From Streptomyces sp. GS7 (GTDB lineage: Bacteria > Actinomycetota > Actinomycetes > Streptomycetales > Streptomycetaceae), in the NCBI RefSeq assembly GCF_009834125.1, contig NZ_CP047146.1, positions 4,209,501 through 4,273,500 of the forward strand: a stretch of 64,000 nucleotides of DNA, read 5' to 3'. The position numbers and the translations under genes were made by a program. Positions within the stretch are counted from its first letter, which is position 1. The number at the start of each line of letters is the position of its first letter. Below are positions 17,180 through 25,424 of this stretch, one piece after another. The notes beneath the pieces are model-generated. The model did no database searches and was not told where the DNA came from. It saw only the letters and a program-made list of their open reading frames with translations.

Positions 17180-18519
17180 ATCCGGTCCTCCTCCAGGAAG
17201 TGGGTCAGTGCGGCGAAGCGGGTGGGGGAGTCGCGGTACGCCTCGGCGAGCGGGGCGCCGATGCCCAGGGTGATGGTGGCGACCGCCGCCGCCATGGCCG
17301 CGACACTGCGCCGGCCGAGCCGCAGACCCCTGCGCCGTACCGGCACACGCCCCCGTACGCGCCCGGTGGCGGCCCGGTCCGCGACCTCGGCGATCACCTG
17401 CACCGGGCCGCGCGCGGACCCGAACAGCGCCAGTCCCCGCTCCCGCTGCCGACGCCCGAGTCGGCCGTCCAGCAGTTCGGTCAGCACCGGCTCCAGCCGG
17501 TCCGCGTCCTTGATCCACACCGCCAGTCCGGCCGCGTCCAGCGCCGACGCGTTGGTCTGGCCGTGGCCGGGGATGCAGCGATAGCTCGCGACCGGCAGCC
17601 CGGCGGCGAACGCCTCCAGCGAGCTGAGCCCGCCCGCGTTCTGCACGAGGACGTCCGCGGCGGACATCAGCCCCGGCATGTCCGCCACCCAGCCGAACAC
17701 ATGGGCAACGCCGGCCGCGCGCAGCCGGTCGGCCAGCGCCTCGTTGTGCCCGCACACCACCACCGGCACCGCCGCACCGCTCGCGGCGATCTCGCCGACC
17801 ACCTGCTCCACCGGGCCCACGCCCCACGACCCCGCGACCAGCAGCGCCAGCGGCACCTCCGCGGGCAGCCCGAAGCGCGCGCGAGCTGCCCGCCTGCCCT
17901 CCTCGGTGGCCGGGGTGAAGCGGCGGGCGGCCACCGGTCCGCCGACCGTCACGCCCGCGGCACCGAGGGCCCGGGCCTGCCCGGCCGGGATCGGGTGGAC
18001 GGCGAGGTGGGCGTCGACGCCCCGCGCCACCCACAGCGCATGGACCGAGAAGTCGGTGAGATACGTGACGACGGGCACGGACAACCGGCCGCGCAGCCGC
18101 AGCGCGCCCAGCACCTGGCTGGCGCCCGGATAGGTGGAGACCACCGCGCAGGTGTCGGCGGCGACCGCGCGCAGGGTGCGCCGCTCGGCGCTGCGCAGGA
18201 GTGCCCGGATCGCGCCGCCCGGGCGCTTGTTGTGCTCGGTGGCCGCGTAGAGGCGCTGGTAGCCGGACGGGGCGCAGGCCAGCAGTCGGCGGTAGGAGCC
18301 GGACAGCAGCCTGCCCAGGCGGGCCGGGAGCAGATCGAGGAAGTCGACCCGGTCGACGCGGAACCCGTCCGCCTCGAGCCGCCGGGACAGCTCGTCGGCG
18401 GCGCCGTCGTGACCGGCGCCCACGCTCGCCGAGATGATCAGGACGCGCCGGGCGGCACGGCGCCGGTCGCGCTCCCAGGCACCAGCGCACTCGCCCGCAG
18501 AGTGGTCACGGTAGGGCAC
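17176..18519 (-). CDS. MGDG-synthase/MurG-like glycosyltransferase
   Basis: 447 residues from GTG 18519 with AAGGAG upstream. The N-terminus RRVLIISASVGAGHDGAADE is typical of the monogalactosyldiacylglycerol-synthase family (GT28-like GT-B fold). The C-terminal donor half contains GWVADMPGLMSAADVLVQNA and GGLSSLEAFAAGLPVA. The family transfers a sugar to a lipid acceptor. A C-terminal hydrophobic segment (AAMAAAVATITLGIGAPL) may anchor it in the membrane. It is coupled to a CE4 deacetylase and a BlaI-type repressor, suggesting a regulated cell-surface glycolipid or glycan. Confidence 0.88.
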   Translation of the reverse strand: MPYRDHSAGECAGAWERDRRRAARRVLIISASVGAGHDGAADELSRRLEADGFRVDRVDFLDLLPARLGRLLSGSYRRLLACAPSGYQRLYAATEHNKRPGGAIRALLRSAERRTLRAVAADTCAVVSTYPGASQVLGALRLRGRLSVPVVTYLTDFSVHALWVARGVDAHLAVHPIPAGQARALGAAGVTVGGPVAARRFTPATEEGRRAARARFGLPAEVPLALLVAGSWGVGPVEQVVGEIAASGAAVPVVVCGHNEALADRLRAAGVAHVFGWVADMPGLMSAADVLVQNAGGLSSLEAFAAGLPVASYRCIPGHGQTNASALDAAGLAVWIKDADRLEPVLTELLDGRLGRRQRERGLALFGSARGPVQVIAEVADRAATGRVRGRVPVRRRGLRLGRRSVAAMAAAVATITLGIGAPLAEAYRDSPTRFAALTHFLEEDRI

Positions 18520-18584
18520 AGCGGCTCAGCTCCTTGAGGGCAGGGCGGGACACGCTCGTCGCGTCGGCCTCGCCCGCCAGAAGC

Positions 18585-18601
18585 TACTACATGATGTAGA
18601 A
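18585..18601. promoter_or_regulatory. BlaI-type operator upstream of glycosyltransferase operon
   Basis: TACTAC-ATGAT-GTAGAA, containing the perfect palindrome CTACATGATGTAG (18587-18599). It lies between the M56 peptidase stop and the glycosyltransferase start, 66-82 bp upstream of that GTG, where a promoter is expected. It is the clearest of three similar dyads in this region. Confidence 0.65.
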
Positions 18602-18639
18602 CTTGGGGAGCGGCAGGTGGAACGCGCCGCTCCGTCCCC

Positions 18640-19548
18640 TTACAGCATGAGCGCTTGCCTCAGCGAGTGCAGGAAATCGGTGGTGGCATCCGCGGCCCCG
18701 ATGGCCGGGAGCAGCGCCGAGGCGAGCACCGCTACGGCCAGCAGCCGGGCCTGCGGCAGCGGCTCGGCCTGGAGCGCCGCGATGCGCTGGGTGACCGCCA
18801 ACTGGGAGAGGTGGAACGACCCGTACGGCGCGGGAGCACGGTGCGCGAGCAGCGCCGCCCGGGCCACCGCGCGCGCCGTGCTCGCGCGCCCCGCGCCCTC
18901 CGCGGCCGCCTCCTCGTCCGCCCACCGCTCCAACAGGAACGCGACCGTCTCGCGCAGCGGCACCAGCAGCGGATTGACCGCCGCGGCGAGGTCCGCCACC
19001 ACCTGGAACCGTGCGTGCCGGTACCGGAGATGGGCCCGCTCGTGTGCGAGCAGCACCCGCCGCTCCGTCGCGTCCAGCCCCGCCAGCATCGCCGACGTCA
19101 CCACGATCCGGCCGGGCGCACCCGTCGTACCGGGCAGTGCGAACGCCTGCGGCACCGCGGACGCCACCACGATCAGTTCGCCGTCCGTGGCATGCCCCGC
19201 CCGCAGCCTCCGCAGCATCCGCCCCGTGGCACGGTGCCTGCGGACGACGCCCGCGACCCGCCAGGCGCCGACCGCGATCGCCGCCAGCGCCAGCACCGCG
19301 ATGACCGCCGGCACCGGATCGGGGATGTGCAGCCGGCGCTCCTGGGCCTCGGCCACCACCGGCGGGGCGTCGTCCAGCAGCGTGCCGCCCAGCAGGAGCA
19401 GCGCCCACGCCGAGGTCACCGCCGTCACGCCCACGGTGACGACCAGCGCCCGCGCCGCGTACGCGGGGGCGAGCAGCCGGCTCACCGCCGGGCCGGCCAC
19501 CATCAGCAGCGCGGCGAGCACCAGCGGGACATAGACGTCGACCCTCAT
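18640..19548 (-). CDS. M56 family (BlaR1/MecR1-like) membrane metallopeptidase
   Basis: 302 residues. Several membrane segments flank a cytoplasmic zinc-protease motif LLAHERAHLRYRH (His169-Glu-x-x-His173), with ERWADEEAAAE supplying the third ligand. This is the BlaR1/MecR1-type peptidase that cleaves BlaI repressors. It lacks the extracellular penicillin-binding sensor domain of staphylococcal BlaR1, as is usual in actinobacteria, so the signal is unknown. The ATG overlaps the stop of the upstream blaI-like gene (ATGA), giving a coupled repressor-protease pair. Confidence 0.9.
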   Translation of the reverse strand: MRVDVYVPLVLAALLMVAGPAVSRLLAPAYAARALVVTVGVTAVTSAWALLLLGGTLLDDAPPVVAEAQERRLHIPDPVPAVIAVLALAAIAVGAWRVAGVVRRHRATGRMLRRLRAGHATDGELIVVASAVPQAFALPGTTGAPGRIVVTSAMLAGLDATERRVLLAHERAHLRYRHARFQVVADLAAAVNPLLVPLRETVAFLLERWADEEAAAEGAGRASTARAVARAALLAHRAPAPYGSFHLSQLAVTQRIAALQAEPLPQARLLAVAVLASALLPAIGAADATTDFLHSLRQALML

Positions 19549-19970
19549 GCGTCCGAGCCTTCGCCGAGCAGATCCCGCAGCGCCCGCTCCTCGTCCGGGC
19601 CGAGCCCGGTGACGAAGTGCTGCAGTGCGGCGACGCGGTCGGGGCCGCGGTCCAGGGCCTGGTGCATCACCTCGGCCGTCAGCTGCGCCGCGTCCTTGGC
19701 GGGGCGGTACGCGCCGCGCCGCCCGTCGGCATCGCGGACGACCAGCCCCTTGTCGTAGAGCCGCTTGAGGATGGTGTGCACCGTGTTGTAGGCCAGCCCG
19801 CCGATCGTCGCATGGATCTCGGTGGGGGTCAGCGCCCGCTCGGTCGCCCACAGCGAGGCGAGGACCTCGCTCTCCAGCTCACCGGGGCTGCGGCGCCTGC
19901 CGTCACCGCGGAACCCGCCGTGGCGCAGGTGGCCGTCAGGGGGGTCGTGGGGGGAGTTGCTGCCACTCAT
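19545..19970 (-). CDS. BlaI/MecI family transcriptional repressor (copy 2)
   Basis: 141 residues from ATG 19970 with AAGGTGAG upstream. Winged helix GELESEVLASLWATERALTP..HATIGGLAYNTVHTILKRLYDKG; the N-terminal 30 residues are a Gly/His/Arg-rich leader. It should repress the blaI-M56 operon and be inactivated when the M56 protease cleaves it. A dyad with the same TAC-N5-GTA core as the other two operators overlaps its ribosome binding site region. The two BlaI copies in this stretch share the ELESEVLA(A/S)LWA core and may bind each other's sites. Confidence 0.9.
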   Translation of the reverse strand: MSGSNSPHDPPDGHLRHGGFRGDGRRRSPGELESEVLASLWATERALTPTEIHATIGGLAYNTVHTILKRLYDKGLVVRDADGRRGAYRPAKDAAQLTAEVMHQALDRGPDRVAALQHFVTGLGPDEERALRDLLGEGSDA

Positions 19971-19978
19971 GGCGCTCA

Positions 19979-19995
19979 CCTTACGGCGTGTAGGG
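19979..19995. promoter_or_regulatory. Weaker BlaI-type dyad upstream of blaI copy 2
   Basis: CCTTAC-GGCGT-GTAGGG keeps the TAC-N5-GTA core and spacing of the sites at 16440 and 18585 but has different outer bases. It begins 9 bp before the ATG of the second blaI-like gene and overlaps the Shine-Dalgarno. Position fits autorepression; similarity is weaker. Confidence 0.4.
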
Positions 19996-20186
19996 TCGGC
20001 GGACGGTGGGCGCGGTGCGACGCCGGTTCCCCTCCGTGTCTCGTTCGCCGACGCGGGTGCTGCGAAGTCGGCGCATCGACCCCCGCGCTCTCGGTCAAAC
20101 TCCTTGAAAACGCGATGAGTTCTCGTGACGTGGATCACCCGTCCCGTGGAATCCCTCGTTCGTCCCCGCGTATATCCGTGGCTCAT

Positions 20187-20555
20187 CTCCCGTTCATCCC
20201 TCGCGTATGGCGCGTGAAGTCACCGCAGCTCCAGGGCTCTTGGGCCGTCCGCTGCCGGCTCGTGGTCCGGATGGCGCAGCATAGAATTCCGAGAGTGCGG
20301 GAAGGTTGCGGTGGACGGAAGTGCAAGTAAAGTTCCGACGGCGTGCGACGGGACGGAAGTCGGGTCACTCGTATCCGTATTGACCGGAATTGACCCGCGC
20401 TATCCCCCATCGGGTGAAAGGTGATTTACGGGACACCTTGCACTGGCCATGCATCAAAGCTTTGCGATCATTTCAATCAAACTTGCCTTCCCTGTTTCAT
20501 GAATGAGATGGGATGGGCCTAGTCGACGCACCTACCAACTGTGAGGAACCGCGGG
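20187..20555. other. Intergenic region with promoter-like AT-rich part
   Basis: No gene supported. The right part (about 20440-20515) is markedly AT-rich for this genome (TTTGCGATCATTTCAATC and TTTCATGAATGAG) and probably contains the promoter of the membrane acyltransferase. The ribosome binding site GAGGAA lies just before its ATG at 20556. Confidence 0.5.
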
Positions 20556-21776
20556 ATGCCCTTCGCTGTGCCTGGATCTTTGGCCCCACCAGAGAAGGGA
20601 CAGCGACAACCAAGACTCTATGTCCTTGACGGACTGCGCCTTGTGGCGGCACTCATGGTCCTGGGTTATCACTACATCACCCTGCGTGATGGTTGGGGTA
20701 ATGATCCGCATGCGTTCTCGCCGACTCTGTACCACGCCGCGGAGTTCGGGTGGCTGGGTGTGGAAGTCTTCTTCCTCATCAGCGGATTCGTCATCTGCAT
20801 GAGCGCCTGGGGCCGTTCCCTCGGCGACTTCGTGAAATCCCGGGTCTCCCGCCTCTACCCCGCCTATTGGGTCGGAGTTCTGCTGACCGCGGCCGTCCTC
20901 ATGATCTGGCCGCACGTCCGCCGCGCGGACAACCTGGAAACGGTCCTGACGAACCTCAGCATGCTCCAGCAGGGCGTGGGAGTTTCCGACATCGACGACG
21001 TCTACTGGTCGCTCTTCCTTGAGCTGAAGTTCTACCTGCTCTTCGCGATCGTCGTATACCGCGGTGTCACCTACCGCCGGTGTGTGCTGTTCTGCGGCCT
21101 GTGGACGGTCGCCGGAGTCGTCGCCCTCAAGGCCAACAGCAACTTCCTCTCCGTCTGGGCCATCGCCCCGTACTCGCCGTACTTCATCTCCGGCATCGCC
21201 TTCTATCTGATGTACCGCTACAAGCCCACCCTGCTGCTGTGGGCCATCGTCGCGGTCGAATTCCTGCTGGCCCAGCACTATGTACGCGGCCGGCTCATCA
21301 TGAACGTCGGCGCCAAGGCGAGCATGGCGCACGGCTGGCCGGCGCGCCTCGGCGTGATACTGGCCTTCGCCATCATGGCCGCCATCGCCCTCGGGGTATT
21401 CGACAAGGTGCAGTGGCGCTGGCTCGTGACCGCCGGTTCGCTGACCTATCCGCTGTACCTGCTGCACATGTACATCGGCTTCACCCTCATCGACATCCTG
21501 CGCAACCACGTCCCCGCCCCCGTGCTGCTGCTCGGCCTTATCGCCTTCATGCTGCTGCTCTCCTGGGGGGTTCACCGACTGGTGGAACGTCCCCTCGGCA
21601 GGTGGCTGCGCAACGGCATCCAAAAGGGCCTGCAGGAAATGCGCCGCAACTCCAAGAGCCAAGACGCGTCCGAATGCGCGTCCCCCACGAGCCGTGCCAC
21701 CGGCAACCACCTCGCCGACGGCGGCACACGTGCCTCCGAGGACCGTCGTGTGGGCTCGCAACGGCCCGCGCGCTGA
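20556..21776 (+). CDS. Acyltransferase 3 family membrane protein
   Basis: 406 residues, ATG 20556 with GAGGAA about 8 nt upstream, preferred over GTG 20541. It has about ten hydrophobic segments and the family landmarks: RLYVLDGLRLVAALMVLGYH near the start (the Asp/Arg and catalytic-type His), FFLISGFVI and SRVSRLYPAYW. The family transfers acetyl, succinyl or similar acyl groups onto extracellular sugars, antibiotics or cell-wall polymers. The last 60 residues are hydrophilic and Ser/Arg-rich. The gene stands alone and is followed by a strong terminator. Confidence 0.92.
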   Translation: MPFAVPGSLAPPEKGQRQPRLYVLDGLRLVAALMVLGYHYITLRDGWGNDPHAFSPTLYHAAEFGWLGVEVFFLISGFVICMSAWGRSLGDFVKSRVSRLYPAYWVGVLLTAAVLMIWPHVRRADNLETVLTNLSMLQQGVGVSDIDDVYWSLFLELKFYLLFAIVVYRGVTYRRCVLFCGLWTVAGVVALKANSNFLSVWAIAPYSPYFISGIAFYLMYRYKPTLLLWAIVAVEFLLAQHYVRGRLIMNVGAKASMAHGWPARLGVILAFAIMAAIALGVFDKVQWRWLVTAGSLTYPLYLLHMYIGFTLIDILRNHVPAPVLLLGLIAFMLLLSWGVHRLVERPLGRWLRNGIQKGLQEMRRNSKSQDASECASPTSRATGNHLADGGTRASEDRRVGSQRPAR

Positions 21777-21800
21777 CGCCCGCGTCAGCTGATCCGTGAC

Positions 21801-21844
21801 GGCGCCGGGCCCGTAGGGAATTCGCTCCCCACGGGCCCGGCGCC
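21801..21844 (+). terminator. Strong GC hairpin terminator
   Basis: GGCGCCGGGCCCGT (21801-21814) pairs with ACGGGCCCGGCGCC (21831-21844), a perfect 14-bp stem around a 16-nt loop, 25 bp after the acyltransferase stop. There is no U-tract, as is common in Streptomyces. Confidence 0.75.
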
Positions 21845-22154
21845 GCCGTTATGGCGCACACCACCGGCTCGGCGGGCGCAACCGCAGCACGCACCCTCAA
21901 CTGCCGAGCTCCACACGCCCCGAACCGTCGATGAGGCAAAGCCCGGCAACACGGCTTCGGTGAGGCGGGAGACCATCTCCACATGGTTCCACCGTGGTGA
22001 GGTCCTGTCCGGAGGAACGGAACACCAAGGAATTCCGGACAACCCGCAGGGATTTCTCGGAGCGCTCCCCGGTGGACCGCTCGCCGACCGGCAGGCCGCG
22101 CCGGGCAGATGCCGGCGACGGGCGATCGGTGCGGGCAGGGTGTCGGCCGTCCCC

Positions 22155-22283
22155 TCGCGGCTCGACAAGCGTGCCCGCGATGCACCAGGCGACCGCGCAC
22201 GGTGCGATCAGCGGCGTCAGCGCCGTCCGCAGCGAGGTGGCGTCGGCCAGGGCGCCGATGGCGGGGGAGGCCAGTCCCCCCAC
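22155..22283 (-). pseudogene. MFS transporter C-terminal remnant
   Basis: Forty-three codons reading GLASPAIGALADATSLRTAL then TPLIAPCAVAWCIAGTLVEP look like the last two membrane helices of an MFS permease, with the typical GTLVEPR ending. Upstream sequence in the same frame is unrelated and the downstream extension is not family-like. It is best read as a gene fragment rather than a functional small protein. Confidence 0.45.
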
Positions 22284-22408
22284 TGACGGGGGAGCGGGGG
22301 CGGCGGGGCAGCCGCGGAACAGGCGGCGGGCGGCGGCCCGGGCGAGCCGTTGTCGCCGTACGACGGTCGCTGATTGCGGGCGGCGTGCGGTGCGGGCACC
22401 CTTGCGTC

Positions 22409-22684
22409 ATGTCGTACGTAAGACTCGAAGCCTGGGTCGGCGGAGAGTGGCTGGAAGTGAGCGCCGTGAGCGTCACCGTGGAGGAGTCCGCGCTGACCCT
22501 CTCCTTCGAGCACCAGCGGACCGAGTCCGGGTACTGGGGCCTCATCTGGGAGCCGCTGGAAGCCTTCCTCAGGGAGTACCGCGACGAGCCGGTCGTCGTG
22601 GTGCCGCTGGGCCGCAATCTGCCGGTGATGTTCGCTCCGGGGTCCGCGGGGCCCTTCCGGCTGGCGGAGGTGCCGGAGGACTGA
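22409..22684 (+). CDS. Small conserved hypothetical protein
   Basis: A 91-residue soluble acidic protein (start MSYVRLEAWVGG, end FRLAEVPED) with alternating beta-type hydrophobicity and many Trp/Tyr residues. No family is recognised with confidence. The protein-like composition against a noisy background supports a real gene. No strong ribosome binding site is seen; a short leader is possible. It is isolated between the MFS remnant and the ferredoxin-MBL gene. Confidence 0.6.
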   Translation: MSYVRLEAWVGGEWLEVSAVSVTVEESALTLSFEHQRTESGYWGLIWEPLEAFLREYRDEPVVVVPLGRNLPVMFAPGSAGPFRLAEVPED

Positions 22685-22938
22685 GCCGGACGACCGAAGC
22701 GGGGGCTCGCCGGGACGCCGGAGCCGGGCGCGCCCATGCCGTGGGCGGGTGAGCGGCTGCGCTCCGACAGGGCGGCTATTGGCATGGCCGCGTCATTTCT
22801 CTCGGTCTCCCGACTCCGTGAGAGGCGCATGCGCCGCAAGAAACAAGATCTGACGCCCCTTCCGCTTCCGGCCGGTACCGGGGGAATCTCGTTCTCGTGA
22901 CCGAGGAAGCCAAGAACGCCATGAGGAGGGGGCACTCC
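22685..22938. other. Intergenic region with palindrome
   Basis: No gene. It contains the perfect 12-bp palindrome GGCGCATGCGCC (about 22824-22835), about 103 bp upstream of the ferredoxin-MBL start, a candidate operator or simply a GC palindrome. Pyrimidine-rich sequence precedes it. Confidence 0.35.
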
Positions 22939-23880
22939 GTGGACGACACACACCGCACCGACCCCGCAGCCGCCGACTGGTACGTGGACGACCGCTGCAA
23001 CAACTGCGATGTGGCCCGACAACTCGCCCCGGGGCTGATCGGAGAGGTCGGCGGGCGGTCCGAGGTCCTGCGCCAGCCGGTGGGGGAGGCGGAGGAACGG
23101 CAGCTGCACGCGGCGGCGTTCGCCTGCCATTCGCGGTCGATCCGCCGCCCGTCCCGTCGACTCGACGCGGACCGGGATCCCTTCCCCATGCCCCTCGAAG
23201 GCGCGGACGGAACCGGCACCCCGGACCCAGGCGCCTCCGCCACCGCGGTCCATCTCTGCGGGCACAACTCCCCGCACACCGCGGCGGCCAACTCCTACCT
23301 CCTGCGCCGGCCCTCCGGAACCCAGATGATGGTCGACACGCCTCGCTGGAGCGAGGAACTGGCCACCCGCTACGAACGGCTCGGGCCGGTCACCGACGTC
23401 CTCCTCACCCACCAGGACCACGCGGCGCACGGCCGCCGCTACGCCGACCGCTTCGGCGCCCGGCTGTGGGTCCACGAGGGCGACCTGGCGGCGGCACCCG
23501 ACGCCGACCGTGTGCTGCGCGGCACCGAGCCCGTGGAGATCGCCGACGGGGTGCTCGCCCATCCGCTCCCCGGCCACACCAGGGGCAGCGTGCTGTACGT
23601 CGCGGATGACCGCTACTGCTTCAGCGGGGACAGCTTCTACTGGTCGCGGGCGACCGAGGACATCGAGGTGGCGGAGAGCGTCACCTGGTACTCGATCACC
23701 GAGCTGGCCGCGTCGCTGGCCCGTACCGTCGACCGGCTGCGCTTCGAGTGGCTGCTCGCCGGGCACGGCGGCCGCAAGCACCTGCCTGCCTCCCAAATGG
23801 CCGAGCGCATGCGCCGGTTGACGGCCCGGGTGCGCGAGATGAAGCCCCGGCCGGTCGACTTCACCGCGGTGCGCTGGTGA
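22939..23880 (+). CDS. Ferredoxin-like / metallo-beta-lactamase fold fusion protein
   Basis: 313 residues. The GTG at 22939 is chosen because AGGAGGGGG precedes it at good spacing; the GTG at 22897 has none. Residues 12-75 resemble a small ferredoxin (YVDDRCNNCDVARQLAPG then AAFACHSRSI) with three cysteines. The rest is an MBL-fold hydrolase: LLTHQDHAAHGRRYADRFG, HPLPGHTRGSVLYV, FSGDSFYW and LLAGHGG supply the metal ligands. This combination is common in Actinobacteria but its reaction is not established. A redox-linked hydrolase or oxidoreductase is likely. No partner gene is adjacent. Confidence 0.82.
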   Translation: MDDTHRTDPAAADWYVDDRCNNCDVARQLAPGLIGEVGGRSEVLRQPVGEAEERQLHAAAFACHSRSIRRPSRRLDADRDPFPMPLEGADGTGTPDPGASATAVHLCGHNSPHTAAANSYLLRRPSGTQMMVDTPRWSEELATRYERLGPVTDVLLTHQDHAAHGRRYADRFGARLWVHEGDLAAAPDADRVLRGTEPVEIADGVLAHPLPGHTRGSVLYVADDRYCFSGDSFYWSRATEDIEVAESVTWYSITELAASLARTVDRLRFEWLLAGHGGRKHLPASQMAERMRRLTARVREMKPRPVDFTAVRW

Positions 23881-23988
23881 GCGGCGGCCGGGCGGGTCGG
23901 GAGACCGGGGAGGACGGGGAGAGCGGGCCCATAGGATCCCGCACCGCGCGCCGCGCCGTACGCTTCGGCGTGCGGTTCGCCGGACAAC

Positions 23989-25224
23989 TCACCGGACGGA
24001 CGCCGCCGGGGGGCGTTCGCGCACCGCGCCATAGGCGAGGAAGTAGGCCGGCAGGCGGTTCAACCACCGTGAGGTGGTGAGCAGTTCGGCCGCCCGCTTC
24101 GCCCGCCGGGGGTTGCCGAAAGGCGGATCCCCCGCCAACACGGGTTCGATGACCCGGGCATGGGCGAACCGCTGCAACCCCTGCGTCAGGACCGCGGTCG
24201 GCCACCGGCGGCACTGGACGCCGCGTACGTCGCGCAGGCCGACCGTGCCCGCGCGCAGCGGCCCGACGAGATGCCGGGCGGCGGCCACCGCGTCCTCGAC
24301 CGCGAGATTGATGCCGATACCGAAGACCGGCGACATGGCGTGTGCCGCGTCGCCGATGCACAGCAGCCCCGGGCGGTGCCAGCGCCGCAGGCGGTCGAGC
24401 CGTACGTCGAGCAGTTTCACCTCGTCCCAGGAGGCCAGTGCGCGTACCCGGTCCGCGAGCCAGGGGGCGGCGACCGCGTAGTTGACCATGAACGGCTCCA
24501 GGCCGGCCGCGCGGCGCTCGGCGTCCGTTCCCTTGGGGATCAGCGCGGCGCACTGCCAGTAGTCACCGCGATCGATCATGGCGGCGAGAAGGCGGTCGCC
24601 GACGCCGCCCACCAGCCCGTGCGGGTCGCCGTCGCGCCGCGGCAGCCGGAACCACCAGGCGTCCATCGGGCAGGCGAAGCTGCGCAGTCCGAGTTCCGGC
24701 AGCGACCGGGCGAGCGAGCCCCGGCCGTCGCAGGCCACCGTGAGAGTGGCCCGCAGCTCGCCCGTCCGACCGTCGGACGTGCGGTAGCGCACCCCGGCCA
24801 CCCGCCCGCGCTCGGTCAGGAACGACGTCGCCTCGGTGCTCATCCGCACGGAGAAGGACGGCTCCCGCCGCGCCTCGTCCACCAGCAGATCGAGCAGGTC
24901 CCACTGCGGCACCATCGCGATGTACCGGAACCTGCCCGGCAGCACCGACATGTCCCCGACCGTGACCAGCGAGCCGTCCGTGCCGAGCGGCAGCTGAACG
25001 GTCGTCACCCGCCGCTGCGGCAGCCGGCCGAACCGCTCGCTCAGCCCCAGCTCGTCCAGCAGCGCCAGGGTGGAGGGGTGCACGGTGTCACCGCGGAAGT
25101 CGCGCAGGAAGTCCCCGTGCTTCTCCAGCACCGTCACCGCCACACCCGCCCGCGCCAGCAGCAGCGCGAGCACCATTCCGGCGGGCCCGCCGCCCACCAC
25201 ACAGCATGTGGTCCGCTCCGTCAC
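23989..25224 (-). CDS. FAD-dependent oxidoreductase (aromatic monooxygenase type)
   Basis: 411 residues from GTG 25224 with AAGGGAG upstream. FAD-binding domain: dinucleotide motif CCVVGGGPAGMVLALLLARA, DG motif VACDGRGSLAR, and GDAAHAMSPVFGIGINLAVE binding the flavin ribityl. This is the PHBH-type flavin monooxygenase fold that hydroxylates or oxidises aromatic and polyketide substrates with NAD(P)H and O2. The gene is about 200 bp from the downstream end of the serine hydrolase gene on the same strand. No PKS is nearby, so the substrate is open. Confidence 0.9.
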   Translation of the reverse strand: MTERTTCCVVGGGPAGMVLALLLARAGVAVTVLEKHGDFLRDFRGDTVHPSTLALLDELGLSERFGRLPQRRVTTVQLPLGTDGSLVTVGDMSVLPGRFRYIAMVPQWDLLDLLVDEARREPSFSVRMSTEATSFLTERGRVAGVRYRTSDGRTGELRATLTVACDGRGSLARSLPELGLRSFACPMDAWWFRLPRRDGDPHGLVGGVGDRLLAAMIDRGDYWQCAALIPKGTDAERRAAGLEPFMVNYAVAAPWLADRVRALASWDEVKLLDVRLDRLRRWHRPGLLCIGDAAHAMSPVFGIGINLAVEDAVAAARHLVGPLRAGTVGLRDVRGVQCRRWPTAVLTQGLQRFAHARVIEPVLAGDPPFGNPRRAKRAAELLTTSRWLNRLPAYFLAYGAVRERPPAASVR

Positions 25225-25424
25225 AACCGCTCCCTTCAGCGAGGTCCGGACATCCGCCGCACACCCGGGCAGCCGCGCACCCAGCCCCACTCGCAGCCCA
25301 GCACGTGTCGGCACGGATATCCGTATATCCCCCTCAGTGTCGCCGCCGTGCCGCCGCCGTGTCGCGGTCTGCCGCGGCCGCGCGACCGCCGTGTCGCCGA
25401 CCCGGTGCGGTCGTACGGGCGGTG

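Noticed and set aside
21547..23796. Long minus-strand frame opposite the acyltransferase and ferredoxin-MBL genes
   Set aside because: No protein motif; low-complexity composition typical of antisense frames in GC-rich DNA. Only the short MFS-like tail in a neighbouring frame is recognisable.
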